Origin: Deltaproteobacteria bacterium ADurb.Bin207
Lineage (GTDB): Bacteria > Myxococcota_A > Polyangia > Polyangiales > Polyangiaceae
Assembly: GCA_002070115.1 (NCBI GenBank)
Contig: MWCO01000054.1
Span: 1-44,803, forward strand
Direction of reading: 5' to 3'
DNA length: 44,803 nt
Shown: piece by piece, positions 33,965 through 43,840 of the stretch
Layout of the letters: each line of letters begins with the position of its first letter
Numbering within the stretch: the stretch's first letter is position 1
Notes under the pieces: model-generated
Database searches by the model: none
What the model was told of the DNA's origin: nothing
Seen by the model: the letters and a program-made list of their open reading frames with translations, nothing else
Program-made: the position numbers and the translations under genes

Positions 33965-35374
33965 ATGAGATTGGGTTGGCAAGGGAAAGGTCGAAACGCC
34001 GTTGTCGGTGGTCGTACATTCCGCTTTGCGATGGGATGGGGTGTGATCTTCACCGCGCTTTGTGTTTCGAATCCAGCCATTGCCCAACGCCCCAGTGAAC
34101 GTCGGGTCATGGTTTTTCGCGATGGCGCGGTGCCACAACTCCAGGTGTCCGGAGACCGCTTCGTTCACGGTGAGTTTCAACTCGAGATCCAGTTTGTCGA
34201 TACCAATCCGCTTTGCTTCGCCTATGTCGTCGATGGACATCCGCTACCGGAAATGGCGCCACCGAAAGAAGCGGTGCCATGGAACGATTCGATGACCGCC
34301 GCGGAAGGCACGCTCAAACTGGACACGTTGGAAGACGCTCTGACTGTGCTTCGAATGCGTTTGCAGGACTTGGGAACACTCAGCACGGAAGCCGCTTCCC
34401 AGGCATCCCTCGAATCCGTGTGGGAAGCTTGCCTTTGGGCTGACCCGCCCTCGCGCGTCATACCGCTGCAAAAAAAACGTATCTCCGAAGTTGATTCGAT
34501 GCTTCGCACCCGCCTCGGTGACAATGGCGCGTGGACGCGCATTTTGGTCAGTGCCATCGATACCTTGGCCTCCGTCCGCCGACAGGTAGACACGCTGCCG
34601 TCACGCGAGGAACAAGGGGAAAAGCAAGAGATGATGCGGCGCAACGTTCGTTCTGCCATGACGGGCTTCGAGCGATATGTGACCGCTTCTCTCGCTTTGA
34701 TCCAGCGACTACAAGAGGATTTGCGACGAGCGCAAACCCGTCTTGCAAGCACTCCTTCGTCTACCACACGCTACATCACCGCGAATCGAGACGTGGTGGT
34801 CGAAGTGCAGCGCAGCCGTTTGGATCGGGGAAATCGCGATTCGTCACTCGATACCGTTACCGTCGTCAGTGAAGCGTATCATTCCTTGCCCCCCATTCTT
34901 TTCGATGTGGGAATTGGACCGGCCCTCACGTTACACAACACCGAGAACTACGGTCTAGGCCAGCGAAATCCCGATCAATTCCCCAACGTCCGAAGAACGG
35001 AAGACAATGCCAATATCGATGTCGTCGTTTCGTTGAGCATGTATGTTTGGGGATATCGTTATCTCGACGATGGAATATTCGACGTCAGGCAGCTTGCTCC
35101 GAGGCCGATGATTGGTCTTTCCATGAAGCAGCTTTTCAGTTCCCTGTACTTCGGTTTTCAAATCGATCCCGTGCAGTTCTTGGATATTTCCTTTGGCGCT
35201 CGGGCCTATTCCACCACAACCTTGGTGTCTCCCGCAGAGGGACAAATCGCTACCGCGAACGTGGATGGAAAGCCGTCGGAACCCGTGTTGCGCGAAGGAG
35301 TAACCACACAAGCGTTCGTGTCGTTGACCGCGAGTACGGATTTGTTTCAACGTTGGATTCAGCGTTCCTTTTAA
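33965..35374 (+). CDS. exported protein, probable outer-membrane or surface protein
   Basis: This is a 469-residue protein with a classical signal peptide cleaved at about AIA|Q (residue 40). The middle region is helical and probably coiled coil (about 100-260). The C-terminal 160 residues have alternating beta-strand character with Asn/Tyr/Phe residues and end in Phe (WIQRSF), the usual last residue of outer-membrane beta-barrels. GGAGGAG lies 4 nt before the ATG, a very strong site. No family is recognised. An alternative is a periplasmic beta-sandwich protein. Confidence 0.68.
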   Translation: MRLGWQGKGRNAVVGGRTFRFAMGWGVIFTALCVSNPAIAQRPSERRVMVFRDGAVPQLQVSGDRFVHGEFQLEIQFVDTNPLCFAYVVDGHPLPEMAPPKEAVPWNDSMTAAEGTLKLDTLEDALTVLRMRLQDLGTLSTEAASQASLESVWEACLWADPPSRVIPLQKKRISEVDSMLRTRLGDNGAWTRILVSAIDTLASVRRQVDTLPSREEQGEKQEMMRRNVRSAMTGFERYVTASLALIQRLQEDLRRAQTRLASTPSSTTRYITANRDVVVEVQRSRLDRGNRDSSLDTVTVVSEAYHSLPPILFDVGIGPALTLHNTENYGLGQRNPDQFPNVRRTEDNANIDVVVSLSMYVWGYRYLDDGIFDVRQLAPRPMIGLSMKQLFSSLYFGFQIDPVQFLDISFGARAYSTTTLVSPAEGQIATANVDGKPSEPVLREGVTTQAFVSLTASTDLFQRWIQRSF

Positions 35375-35640
35375 GATCAACGAACCGGCGGACTCGTCAC
35401 GCTTATAAGGAGACGCTCCTCGCGCGACTTTTGGTTTTCCCCTCGAAACATGGATCCGTGACTGTCATCTCCGTGGTCGAACGCGGATCTGTCATTCGAC
35501 GAAGAACAACGAAACGTGCCCTGGACCGAGGTCTTTCCCTTGTGAATCCGTGAAGGAAATCCCATCGAAGGGCATGTCGTCTCCGGGAGCAAGGGTACGA
35601 TACGGCTGCGCTCGACAAGTCAACGCGCTATGCTCGCGCT
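35375..35640. other. gene-free stretch
   Basis: The 266 bp between the exported protein and the GH13 gene hold no credible reading frame. A short GGAG-ACG-CTCC stem lies near 35409. No clear promoter hexamers were found. Confidence 0.5.
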
Positions 35641-38025
35641 ATGCGTCGCTCGTATGTTCAATGGTTGCTTGTGGTGGGAGTCGCGGTTGTGGGGCTATCC
35701 TGCGGGGACGACGAGGAGGAGCGGAATTTTGCCCATGGTACCGGCGGTTCGTCGGCCTCGGGGGGCTTCGGGGGAACGTCGGGAACCGCTGGGGTGGCAG
35801 GCACCGCTGGAGATGCGGGACCTGAGGATGTGTCTGTCGAAGACGTATCCTCCGACGTGGTCGACGACGATCCTTCTTCGGATATTTCGCCGGATATTGC
35901 CGACACGGGTCCTCCGTCTTGTCCGGTGACGTTCAAGTACAAACCAGGTGGACCTGCCACCAAGATCGTGGTGGCAGGCGAGTGGCAGGGATTTGATTTG
36001 GCTACTGCGCCCGTCATGAGTCCTGATGGAACGGGTTCCTACCAGGTGACCGTCAATCTCGAGCCTGGGCTTTACGCGTACAAGGTGGTGGTGGACGGCG
36101 ATTGGCGGCTCGATGCCTCTCAACCACGCAGAAAATATGTTGGCACACCGCTTGTGGAAAACTCGGCGATCAAGGTTGCGGATTGTAGGATGCCATCGTG
36201 GAGAGTCGAAACCAGTGAAGTGACTCGTCCTTCGGCGGGAGAGGGAACCTATCAAGCGGTCCTTCGCTTCGTGGATGGAATCGAGGGGACGGGCCCAGAT
36301 ATCAAGGGTTATTCGTTTGCGTTACAACACAACGGAACCGACAAACCGGTTTCTCTGACGCCGGACAATAGCGGTGATGTCGTGGTGTCTTTGACTGGGC
36401 TGCAAGATGGCAAGTATCGGTTGTTGGCGACGCCACGAGCGGGCAATGGCAGGGAAGGAACGCCGTTACGATTGGTGTTTTGGGTGGAAAGGGAGCCGTT
36501 TTCCTGGAAAGACGCCTTGATTTATATGGTTTTGACGGATCGTTACCGAGATGGGGATGCATCGAACAATCCGGGAGCGACGCAAGGGGCGGATTCACGG
36601 GGGGATTGGCAAGGGGGAGACTTACAAGGCGTTCGAGACTCCATTGTGGATGGGACGCTCGATGCGCTTGGGGTTCGGGCCATTTGGCTCACACCGTTTC
36701 AGACCAATCCAGCGGGGGCTTTTTCGGCCTCCGATGGTGTGCATAAGGTCACGGGTTATCACGGCTATTGGCCTGTAAAAGCACGGCAAGTCGATCCTCG
36801 CATCGGTGGAGAGACAGCTTTGCGTGAGCTGGTTCGCGAAGCCCATGCCCATGGAATTCGCATCCTTCAGGACTTCGTGTTGAATCACGTTCATCAAGAG
36901 CATGAATATGTGGCTTCGCACCCAACGTGGTTCCGCACCGGATGTGTATGTGGAACCAACAATTGTGATTGGACCGCTCATGCCCTCGATTGCATGTTCG
37001 CCAGCTACATGCCGGACATCGATCATCGCGTTCCGGAGGCGAACGCGGCGTTCGTTTCCGATGCGGTGTGGTGGTTGGATGAATTCGACCTTGATGGATT
37101 GCGAGTCGATGCGGTCAAGCATGTGGAGGAATCCGCCACGCGCAACCTGGCGGCGGAGGTGCGCGAGACCTTCGAAGCGGCTGGAACGCGCTATTTTCTC
37201 ATGGGCGAAACCGCCATGGGGTGGAACGAATGCGCGGACCCTTGCAACGATGAGAACTACGGGACGATTTCACGTTACATTGGTCCTTTCGGTCTCGATG
37301 GTCAGTTTGATTTCGTGTTGTACCACGGTGTTTCTTATCGAACGTTTGCAGAAGACAGCAAAGGGATGCTTCATGCGGACTACTGGTTCCAGCACGGCAT
37401 GAGCAAATATCCGGCGGATGCGATCATGACGCCGTATATCGGCAGTCATGATACGCCTCGTTTTTCGACGCTTGCGGATCCTGACAATGCATCGAAAGCG
37501 GGCAATCAATGGGAAAATATCGCAACTTCGCCCTCCCAGGTGTTGCCGTACCAGCGCACGCGCATTGGATTCGCGTGGTTGCTCAATCTTCCTGGCGCAC
37601 CGCTATTGTATTACGGCGACGAATACGGTCAGTGGGGTGGCGCTGATCCCAACAACCGGCTCATGTGGAAAAAGCCTTCTTCGCTCACATCCGATGAGCA
37701 GGACACCCTCGCGTTCGTTCAAAAACTTGGTATGGCCAGAAAGAATGTCCCCGCTTTGCGTCGTGGGGATTACGTTTCTCTGTTCGTCACCGAAAACACG
37801 CTCATATTTGGAAGAAAAACATCGAGCGGTTCCGCCATCGTGGCGCTTACGCGTGCCGGGAGCGCACAATCGGTGACCGTGCCCGATGTGACCACCAAGG
37901 TAGGGATCGCTTCCGGTACGGTTCTTCACGATCATCTGGGAGGTCCGAACGTTACGGTGTCCAACGGCTCGATATCGTTGTCGATTCCCGCGAAAGGCGC
38001 GGTCGTATTGAGCCAATCGCCATGA
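35641..38025 (+). CDS. GH13 alpha-amylase-type lipoprotein with N-terminal starch-binding-like domain
   Basis: This is a 794-residue predicted lipoprotein (lipobox VVGLSC, Cys21, then GDDEEE) with a Gly/Ser/Asp-rich linker. An AMPK-type glycogen-binding (CBM48-like) domain is at about 94-181, with VVAGEWQGFDL and GLYAYKVVVDGDW. A second beta-domain precedes the catalytic barrel. The four GH13 regions are complete: DFVLNH (411-416), GLRVDAVKH (nucleophile D490), GE at 522-523 (acid-base E523) and HD at 603-604. A Cys-rich loop (FRTGCVCGTNNC, about 431-451) between regions I and II would form disulfides. It cleaves alpha-glucans at the cell surface. No ribosome-binding site is seen before the ATG at 35641. 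Confidence 0.92.
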   Translation: MRRSYVQWLLVVGVAVVGLSCGDDEEERNFAHGTGGSSASGGFGGTSGTAGVAGTAGDAGPEDVSVEDVSSDVVDDDPSSDISPDIADTGPPSCPVTFKYKPGGPATKIVVAGEWQGFDLATAPVMSPDGTGSYQVTVNLEPGLYAYKVVVDGDWRLDASQPRRKYVGTPLVENSAIKVADCRMPSWRVETSEVTRPSAGEGTYQAVLRFVDGIEGTGPDIKGYSFALQHNGTDKPVSLTPDNSGDVVVSLTGLQDGKYRLLATPRAGNGREGTPLRLVFWVEREPFSWKDALIYMVLTDRYRDGDASNNPGATQGADSRGDWQGGDLQGVRDSIVDGTLDALGVRAIWLTPFQTNPAGAFSASDGVHKVTGYHGYWPVKARQVDPRIGGETALRELVREAHAHGIRILQDFVLNHVHQEHEYVASHPTWFRTGCVCGTNNCDWTAHALDCMFASYMPDIDHRVPEANAAFVSDAVWWLDEFDLDGLRVDAVKHVEESATRNLAAEVRETFEAAGTRYFLMGETAMGWNECADPCNDENYGTISRYIGPFGLDGQFDFVLYHGVSYRTFAEDSKGMLHADYWFQHGMSKYPADAIMTPYIGSHDTPRFSTLADPDNASKAGNQWENIATSPSQVLPYQRTRIGFAWLLNLPGAPLLYYGDEYGQWGGADPNNRLMWKKPSSLTSDEQDTLAFVQKLGMARKNVPALRRGDYVSLFVTENTLIFGRKTSSGSAIVALTRAGSAQSVTVPDVTTKVGIASGTVLHDHLGGPNVTVSNGSISLSIPAKGAVVLSQSP

Positions 38026-38072
38026 GGGAAAGAACGTCCTTCGATAGTCGCACGTATCTCACGCCGTGAACG

Positions 38073-38666
38073 TCAGGGAGACTGGCCCGCGAGCGACTGT
38101 AGAACCGTGTCGAACATGCGCTGGGCTCGCTGCGCATCCGCATCGGCGGTATGCGTGAGCACCACATAATTCGTTCCTTTGATGGTAACGATGGCCACCA
38201 CGTCCGTGGAAGACACCAATCCCAGTTGGGTGGAATGGATGGTTCGTGCTTCGACGCGTTGGCCAGCTACCATGAGAGTGGAAGGCGTCATGGTAGCTTG
38301 TGCGTCCATACGCTGACGGGTAGCTTCGCCGATTTCGTCTAGGACCATGGGTTTGGCGGGATGGGAGGGATCGAATCGGATGACGAGCACACCGGGTTCT
38401 TGGTTGTGATCGATGGCTATTTGGTGAATTTGGGGGTTGGTGGTTACCGTTTCGACTTGGTAGGGTTTGGGATACGTGAAGGAAAGGCCAAGACCTTGAA
38501 ATGATTCGAGTTTTAGGGGAGGCAAGGGGTCGGGGGACAGTCCCGAGGGATGGGCCGGTGCGGAGGTCGAGGCCGCGGTGGGCGAAGAGGTTTTGGTTTT
38601 GTCCTCGCAGGCGAAGAGAAGGCCCATGAAAAGCAATGGTGTGAGGCGTTGGAGCGGATGAATCAT
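38073..38666 (-). CDS. small lipoprotein, PsbP/DcrB-like
   Basis: This is a 197-residue predicted lipoprotein (LLFAC, Cys20, then EDKTK) with a Ser/Pro/Thr linker to about residue 50. The domain FQGLGLSFTYPKPYQVE, VVAIVTIKGTNYVVLTHTA and the C-terminal AQRMFDTVLQSL helix resemble the PsbP/Mog1/DcrB-like fold found in many exported proteins. It starts 14 bp after the stop of tolC on the same strand, so it is probably co-transcribed with it. The function is unknown; it may accompany the export channel. Confidence 0.72.
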   Translation of the reverse strand: MIHPLQRLTPLLFMGLLFACEDKTKTSSPTAASTSAPAHPSGLSPDPLPPLKLESFQGLGLSFTYPKPYQVETVTTNPQIHQIAIDHNQEPGVLVIRFDPSHPAKPMVLDEIGEATRQRMDAQATMTPSTLMVAGQRVEARTIHSTQLGLVSSTDVVAIVTIKGTNYVVLTHTADADAQRAQRMFDTVLQSLAGQSP

Positions 38667-38680
38667 GGTCTAATGGGGGG

Positions 38681-40096
38681 TCATCCTTGCGGGGCGATGG
38701 CGTCCCATCCGGTGACAAGGGCGAGTTTGGACATCGCTACATTCAGGTCCATGATGGCATTGAGGTGATTGAAGCGTTGTTGAGCGTATTCTTTGGCGGG
38801 ATCGATGAGTGCTTTTTCTTCTTCCGTGCCTAGATCGATGCCTTGTTGCACACCGATGAGCCACTTTTTCGCGAGGCTTTCGGCTCGACCGTAGGCTTGT
38901 TCCCGCTTCTGCGCGCTAGCGACTTCGGCGTATGCGGTTTCGACTTCAACGCCCACGCCACCCAAGGCCATTCGTTCGATGGCTCGGGTTTCTTCGAGTT
39001 GCGCGCGGGCTTGCTCGAGGCGGGCAGCCGCCGGAAGGAGATCCAAGTTCCACTGCATGACAAGTCCAAAACCGAGGGAAACGAAGTTGGCATTGTCTTT
39101 GACATACGGGTTGAGTTGGTCATCGATTTCTGGGGCGCGTGTCCAGCCCGCGCTCATTCCCAGGGCGAGATCTGGATACATTTTGGCGCGAGCGAGGGAA
39201 GCTTGTGCTTCTCTGGCGCGAACCCCGGCGCGAGCCATATTGATTTCCGGACGATGAACACGGGCGGCTTGAAGATATCGGGCAACGGGACCAAGCACGT
39301 GAGGGGAAGGTTCGAGTTGATCGGTATTGATATCGAATTTGGTTTGAATGCCCGTGAGGAACGCAAGACTCACGAGAGCGACCGATTCGTATCGTAAGGC
39401 TTCGGCCATGCGAGCGTCGATTTCCGCGCGGTAGGTTTGCAGTTTGAATAAGTCGAACTCGTCGGCGTCACCGTCTTCCACCTGTTGCGCAAGCTTATCG
39501 ATGGCCTTGTCCAACTTGCTGATCGCCTCGGTCAACAAGGTGGAGGAAGCGCGTGCGAGCAACAGCCCGTAATACGCCTTGCGAACGTCGAGGCGCACTT
39601 GGTTGCGTTCTTTGGCAATCTGGTGCTCGCCCAACTCGACTTGGTTTTCGGCCGCATCGATGAGGTTGGATATTTTCCCGAATGTAAACAAGGGGATAAC
39701 CCCTTCGACATTGGTTCGCCAGGCAAGGCCCATATTGGATTTGAGGGCGACATCCGTATCCGGGCTATACACCGACGTACCTCTGGAGGTGGGAGCCAGG
39801 GCGATTCCAGCGCTTGCTTTCCACTGGCTGAAAGGTGCCGACCGAGCTTCGTCGAGTTGGGCGCGGTAGTAATTGGCTTTGGCTCGTGCCTGGGCGATCG
39901 TCGGGTAGTTACGTTCTGCGAAAGCAACACATTGTTGCAGCGAATACCCGGAACGCCGCGCAGAAGGTGTCTGGCTCCGTGGCGTCCTCTCATGGCTTGG
40001 CGCAGGCTCGTCGTTCGCGCGAGCCACTTCCGCGAGCGGTGTCAAAACGACTCCCGCAGTCAACAACGCCGTGGCCAATTTGCGTCGGAAAAGCAT
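38681..40096 (-). CDS. TolC-family outer-membrane channel
   Basis: This is a 471-residue outer-membrane efflux protein with a Sec signal (ARA|ND at about 27). It has the two repeats of the family: N-terminal SLQQCVAFAERNYPTIAQARAKAN and C-terminal ARLEQARAQLEETRAIERMA, with long amphipathic helices and barrel strands (GLAWRTNVEGVIPLF, GFGLVMQWNLDLL). TolC proteins form the exit channel of tripartite exporters and type I secretion. No inner-membrane pump or periplasmic adapter is next to it in the window. The start ATG at 40096 fits the signal peptide. The downstream lipoprotein probably shares its transcript. Confidence 0.9.
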   Translation of the reverse strand: MLFRRKLATALLTAGVVLTPLAEVARANDEPAPSHERTPRSQTPSARRSGYSLQQCVAFAERNYPTIAQARAKANYYRAQLDEARSAPFSQWKASAGIALAPTSRGTSVYSPDTDVALKSNMGLAWRTNVEGVIPLFTFGKISNLIDAAENQVELGEHQIAKERNQVRLDVRKAYYGLLLARASSTLLTEAISKLDKAIDKLAQQVEDGDADEFDLFKLQTYRAEIDARMAEALRYESVALVSLAFLTGIQTKFDINTDQLEPSPHVLGPVARYLQAARVHRPEINMARAGVRAREAQASLARAKMYPDLALGMSAGWTRAPEIDDQLNPYVKDNANFVSLGFGLVMQWNLDLLPAAARLEQARAQLEETRAIERMALGGVGVEVETAYAEVASAQKREQAYGRAESLAKKWLIGVQQGIDLGTEEEKALIDPAKEYAQQRFNHLNAIMDLNVAMSKLALVTGWDAIAPQG

Positions 40097-40310
40097 GGAT
40101 GGCTCGCGTACCCTAGCAGATCACGGTGCGGGGAGAAGCCCTTGCGTTTTGGTTACCCCAAGAACGATGGTGTCCTGTAGGAAGCACGGCTGTTTTACGT
40201 TGCTTGCTGTTCGTCCTTCCCCTTGCCGTGGTGAATCAAGGTAACCCAATGGGCGGAAGAACGGACCTTCGGATTGCCGTGATGAACGAGGGTCGATTAC
40301 ACTTGCCCAT
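40097..40310. other. divergent gap between tolC and the kinase-ATPase gene
   Basis: This 214-bp gap holds no gene. Two GGTTACC/GGTAACC sites about 90 bp apart (near 40157 and 40238) form a loose inverted pair. No ribosome-binding site is visible before the GTG at 40311. Confidence 0.4.
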
Positions 40311-43300
40311 GTGGACAACGTCTTGCAACCAGGGACTCGTCTCGCGGGCCGCTACGACGCGATCCGTGAACTCGGGCGCGGCGGCATGGGCATTGTGTAC
40401 GCCTGCGTCGATATCGTCACGGGCGAGAAAGTAGCGCTCAAGCTACTGCATACGGCGGATGGTACACCGCTGCCGGGAACGGCTGCATGGTTTTGGGCCG
40501 AGGCGCGTGCGCTTGCGTATCTGAACCATCCTGGAATCGTTCGGGCCCGTGACTTTGGGGTGCTGCGCAACAACGCCCCATTTCTTGCGATGGATATCGC
40601 GCCAGGTTTGTCTTTGGTCGACTTATTGGGGGAGACGGAATTGAGTTGGCCTGCGATTTGGGCCATTACGGACCAGCTTTTTGCGGCTCTCGCCCATGCA
40701 CACGCGCGAGGAGTCATCCATGGTGATCTGAAACACAGCAACATCATGGTCGAGGTGTTGCCTGAGGATTTGAAGGTGCGTGTGCTGGACTTCGGTTTGG
40801 CCTGGTTATTACGTGACCGCTTCGATCATCGTATCGACGGCACTGCCCGAGAAGGTCCGATGGTTCGTCCGCATGCGGGGACCGTGGGGTGGATGGCTCC
40901 GGAGCAAATTCGGGGTGCCATTCCGCACGTAGGCCCTGCCACGGATCTCTATGCCTTGGGATGTGTCTTGTTTCAGCTTCTCACCGGCAATGAGCCCTAC
41001 GAAGCGTCGGAGTTGGAAGAAATCCAGAGGCTGCATCGTAACGCTCCGGTGCCCGAAGTGTCTTTGGCACCTGACGTCCCCGCGGCGGTCGCTCCTTTCG
41101 TCCAGCGCTTGCTTGCCAAACGACCGTGGCATCGATTCGCATTTGCGGCCGATGCTCGACGGGTATTTGCTGGTTTCCGTCCAGAAGGACCGATGAGTTC
41201 TTGGTCCTTGCCCGTTCTCGCCAACGATGATGACGTTCCTACGCTCCGGCCGCCACCGTCGCGGGATACGGAACTCAAGCCCACGTTCGAGATTCCCATC
41301 ACGGATCAGTCGCCCCCTGGGTTGCTAGGGTTTGGGCCTGCTCGTTGCATCGGTCGAGAGGATAAAAAAGCAGAACTGTGTGAATCGCTAGACCAGCTTT
41401 GCAAGGCCGAGCGCGGTGCGTGTCACATGGTGCTGCTCACGGGGCCCGCGGGTGTTGGAAAAAGTCATCTTGCGGAGTGGTTGTGTGAAGATGCTCACGA
41501 GCGAGGGGTTGCCATCCCCTTGCGTGCTCGACACAACAGGATTCCAACGCCATTTGACGGTATCGTGGGTGCGGTGATGGGGTATCTCGGCCTCGAAAAC
41601 GCCGACCGAACCACGATCGAGCGCGTATTGATGAACCTTTGGCAAGTTCGCAAGGAAGATGACGACGCGTTGGTATGGGTGGCGGCCGTTGCGGAATGGT
41701 TGCATCCGACGGCCCCCGGCTCGCAGACGGAAGTCGGACCTTCGGGCAAACGATTCGTCATCAACTCTCATCAGATTAGATGGGCGATCATGCGCTACGT
41801 GCTCACCTGGCTTGGGCAGGAGCGGCCTTTGCTGTTGTGGCTCGATGATTTGCACATGGCGGGTGGGCGTGACTTCAATTGGATCGAGCAACTCGAAAAG
41901 CAGCCGCTTCCCGTGCGAATGCTGATTTTGGCTACGACGCCCACACGAGGTCCTGAGGCAGCCGTGGTGCAACAGCCGCGAATCCTCGAACTCGTGGAAA
42001 AACTCGGCGCTCGTTGCCTCGAAATCGAGCCCCTGACCGCGCTCGAAATGCGTGACTTGCTGCTTTCTTCCGCGGCGCTCGACGAAGGTGTGATCAACTT
42101 GGCGTTCCGTCGGTCCCGCGGTATTCCCCTTTTCGCTTTGCAGCTCATTCATGCCTGGGCGAATAGTGGCGCCCTGCGCATGCGCAATGGTCGCTATTTC
42201 GCGGAGGGGGTAGCGGAAGATGAAGTGCCGCCTACCACCGCCGCGTTGTGGGAAGAACGTCTCTCCACACTGCCCGAAGAAGCATTGCGAGCCGCCATGG
42301 CGGCATCGGCGCTGGGAGGCGATGTGCGCAGCGAGGTTCTGGTCCCCTTGCTCGCATCGCTCGAATTGTCGGCTTTCGAAACGATCTCGCTGCTCGAACA
42401 GACCCAACTTCTCACGAAAGTCGGTAAGGACCGCTATCGCTGGCCGCACGGCCTTTTGCAAGAACACTTACTCGCGAAACTATCCGAACAGCACGACGCC
42501 TCCCGCGTTCTGAAACAGGCTGCCTTCGCGTTGGCCTCTTATCACCCCGCTGCCGGCACACGTCGTATCGTTCGTCATCGCGTGACCAACTTGCTGCGCG
42601 CCAACGAAGAAAGCGAAGCCGTCCGCGTCATGATTGATTTCGTGTCTCGCTCTTGGGAACGCACGCGAGACGTGAGCGCTACGATCAGCGACCTTCGCCT
42701 CATCGAAGGGCTGCCGCGCGGAAGCTTCGCCGCCATGTACAATCGATGGCTCGCCGAAGCGCTCCGTCATGCCGGGCAGCTCGATGAGGCCCACTCCCTC
42801 GCTTCGTTGGCACGACGATCCTTCTCCTATCTCAATGATCCTTTTCATGAAGCGCAATGCCTGCGTTTGCTCGGCCATATCGCATCGGAGAGAGGTTCTC
42901 CACGAGATGGACGGGAGATGGTGGTGCAGGCTCGCGCCACGATGAATGCGCTTCACGAGCCTTGGGGACGCGCTCAATGCGATGTTTTGTTGGGAGAACT
43001 CGACTACCTGCTCGGAAATCATGCGTTGGCCATTCGCGAACTCGAAGCGGCCATCGAACCTTTGGAACAGGCACAAGATATCCTTGGTCGAGGCCAGTGT
43101 CAGGTGTTGCTCGCGTTCATCGATCTCGCCAGAAATGATGCTTACGGTGCGAGAAAACACCTTGTATCCGCTCGGCAGGGATTCGACCGCATTGGGTATC
43201 GCCTTGGTACCGCGCAGTGTGATGTGGCTCTTGCCCATGCGGATCATCGGCTATTGGAACTCGAGTCCGCGAGAGCACGAGGACAAAACGCATTGTCGGC

Positions 43301-43790
43301 GTTTCAATTGTTGGGAACCCCTCGCGGGCAAACCGCTGCCTTGCGCGTCATTGCCATGGCGGCTCTCGATGCCGGAGACCTGGTGGACGCGGAGCAAAGG
43401 GCCACGGAAGCCCTTGCGCTTTTCGAACAACTCGGAGACCCCTGGGGATTGGCGGAAAGCAAACTTCTGCTGGCACAGGTCGCGCTCGCTCGGGGAGCGC
43501 CAGAGGCTCGTGAAATCCTGCAGTCCATCGAAATCCATCGCGTGCAAGAACCTGAACCCCGACAGCATTGGCACTTGACGATGGCTTGGTGGCTCGCCCG
43601 TGAAGGCGCGTTCGACGAGGCCTTACATCATCTCGAACAAGCCAAGCTGACCTTTGGCGATGAACGAGTGGGCGATCATGCCCTTCCGTTGTCTTCGAGG
43701 GTCGCCTCCGTGCCGTGGCCAGATGCTTATGCACAGCGTCTCGATGCGGTGTTGCTGAAAGGAAGCGTCTCACCGAAACAAGAACCCTGA
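40311..43790 (+). CDS. Ser/Thr kinase fused to ATPase and TPR domain
   Basis: This 1159-residue cytoplasmic signalling protein has three parts. The kinase (about 1-290) has LGRGGMGIVY, K44, a catalytic loop HGDLKHSN (137-144, Gly in place of Arg) and DFG (160-162). The AAA_16/STAND-type ATPase (about 345-700) has Walker A GPAGVGKS (378-385) and Walker B PLLLWLDDLH (506-515). The C-terminal half consists of TPR repeats (GQAQCDV, QCQVLLAFIDLARNDA and similar). Similar proteins in myxobacteria act as sensors that link an oligomerising ATPase to kinase output. The first codon is GTG at 40311; an out-of-frame ATG lies just before. The HRD-Arg change makes the loop HGD, seen in a minority of bacterial kinases that keep activity. 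Confidence 0.9.
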   Translation: MDNVLQPGTRLAGRYDAIRELGRGGMGIVYACVDIVTGEKVALKLLHTADGTPLPGTAAWFWAEARALAYLNHPGIVRARDFGVLRNNAPFLAMDIAPGLSLVDLLGETELSWPAIWAITDQLFAALAHAHARGVIHGDLKHSNIMVEVLPEDLKVRVLDFGLAWLLRDRFDHRIDGTAREGPMVRPHAGTVGWMAPEQIRGAIPHVGPATDLYALGCVLFQLLTGNEPYEASELEEIQRLHRNAPVPEVSLAPDVPAAVAPFVQRLLAKRPWHRFAFAADARRVFAGFRPEGPMSSWSLPVLANDDDVPTLRPPPSRDTELKPTFEIPITDQSPPGLLGFGPARCIGREDKKAELCESLDQLCKAERGACHMVLLTGPAGVGKSHLAEWLCEDAHERGVAIPLRARHNRIPTPFDGIVGAVMGYLGLENADRTTIERVLMNLWQVRKEDDDALVWVAAVAEWLHPTAPGSQTEVGPSGKRFVINSHQIRWAIMRYVLTWLGQERPLLLWLDDLHMAGGRDFNWIEQLEKQPLPVRMLILATTPTRGPEAAVVQQPRILELVEKLGARCLEIEPLTALEMRDLLLSSAALDEGVINLAFRRSRGIPLFALQLIHAWANSGALRMRNGRYFAEGVAEDEVPPTTAALWEERLSTLPEEALRAAMAASALGGDVRSEVLVPLLASLELSAFETISLLEQTQLLTKVGKDRYRWPHGLLQEHLLAKLSEQHDASRVLKQAAFALASYHPAAGTRRIVRHRVTNLLRANEESEAVRVMIDFVSRSWERTRDVSATISDLRLIEGLPRGSFAAMYNRWLAEALRHAGQLDEAHSLASLARRSFSYLNDPFHEAQCLRLLGHIASERGSPRDGREMVVQARATMNALHEPWGRAQCDVLLGELDYLLGNHALAIRELEAAIEPLEQAQDILGRGQCQVLLAFIDLARNDAYGARKHLVSARQGFDRIGYRLGTAQCDVALAHADHRLLELESARARGQNALSAFQLLGTPRGQTAALRVIAMAALDAGDLVDAEQRATEALALFEQLGDPWGLAESKLLLAQVALARGAPEAREILQSIEIHRVQEPEPRQHWHLTMAWWLAREGAFDEALHHLEQAKLTFGDERVGDHALPLSSRVASVPWPDAYAQRLDAVLLKGSVSPKQEP

Positions 43791-43840
43791 GAACCGGATT
43801 TCGTCGTGGGATTCCAGTAATATGTTGTAAAATTCAATAG

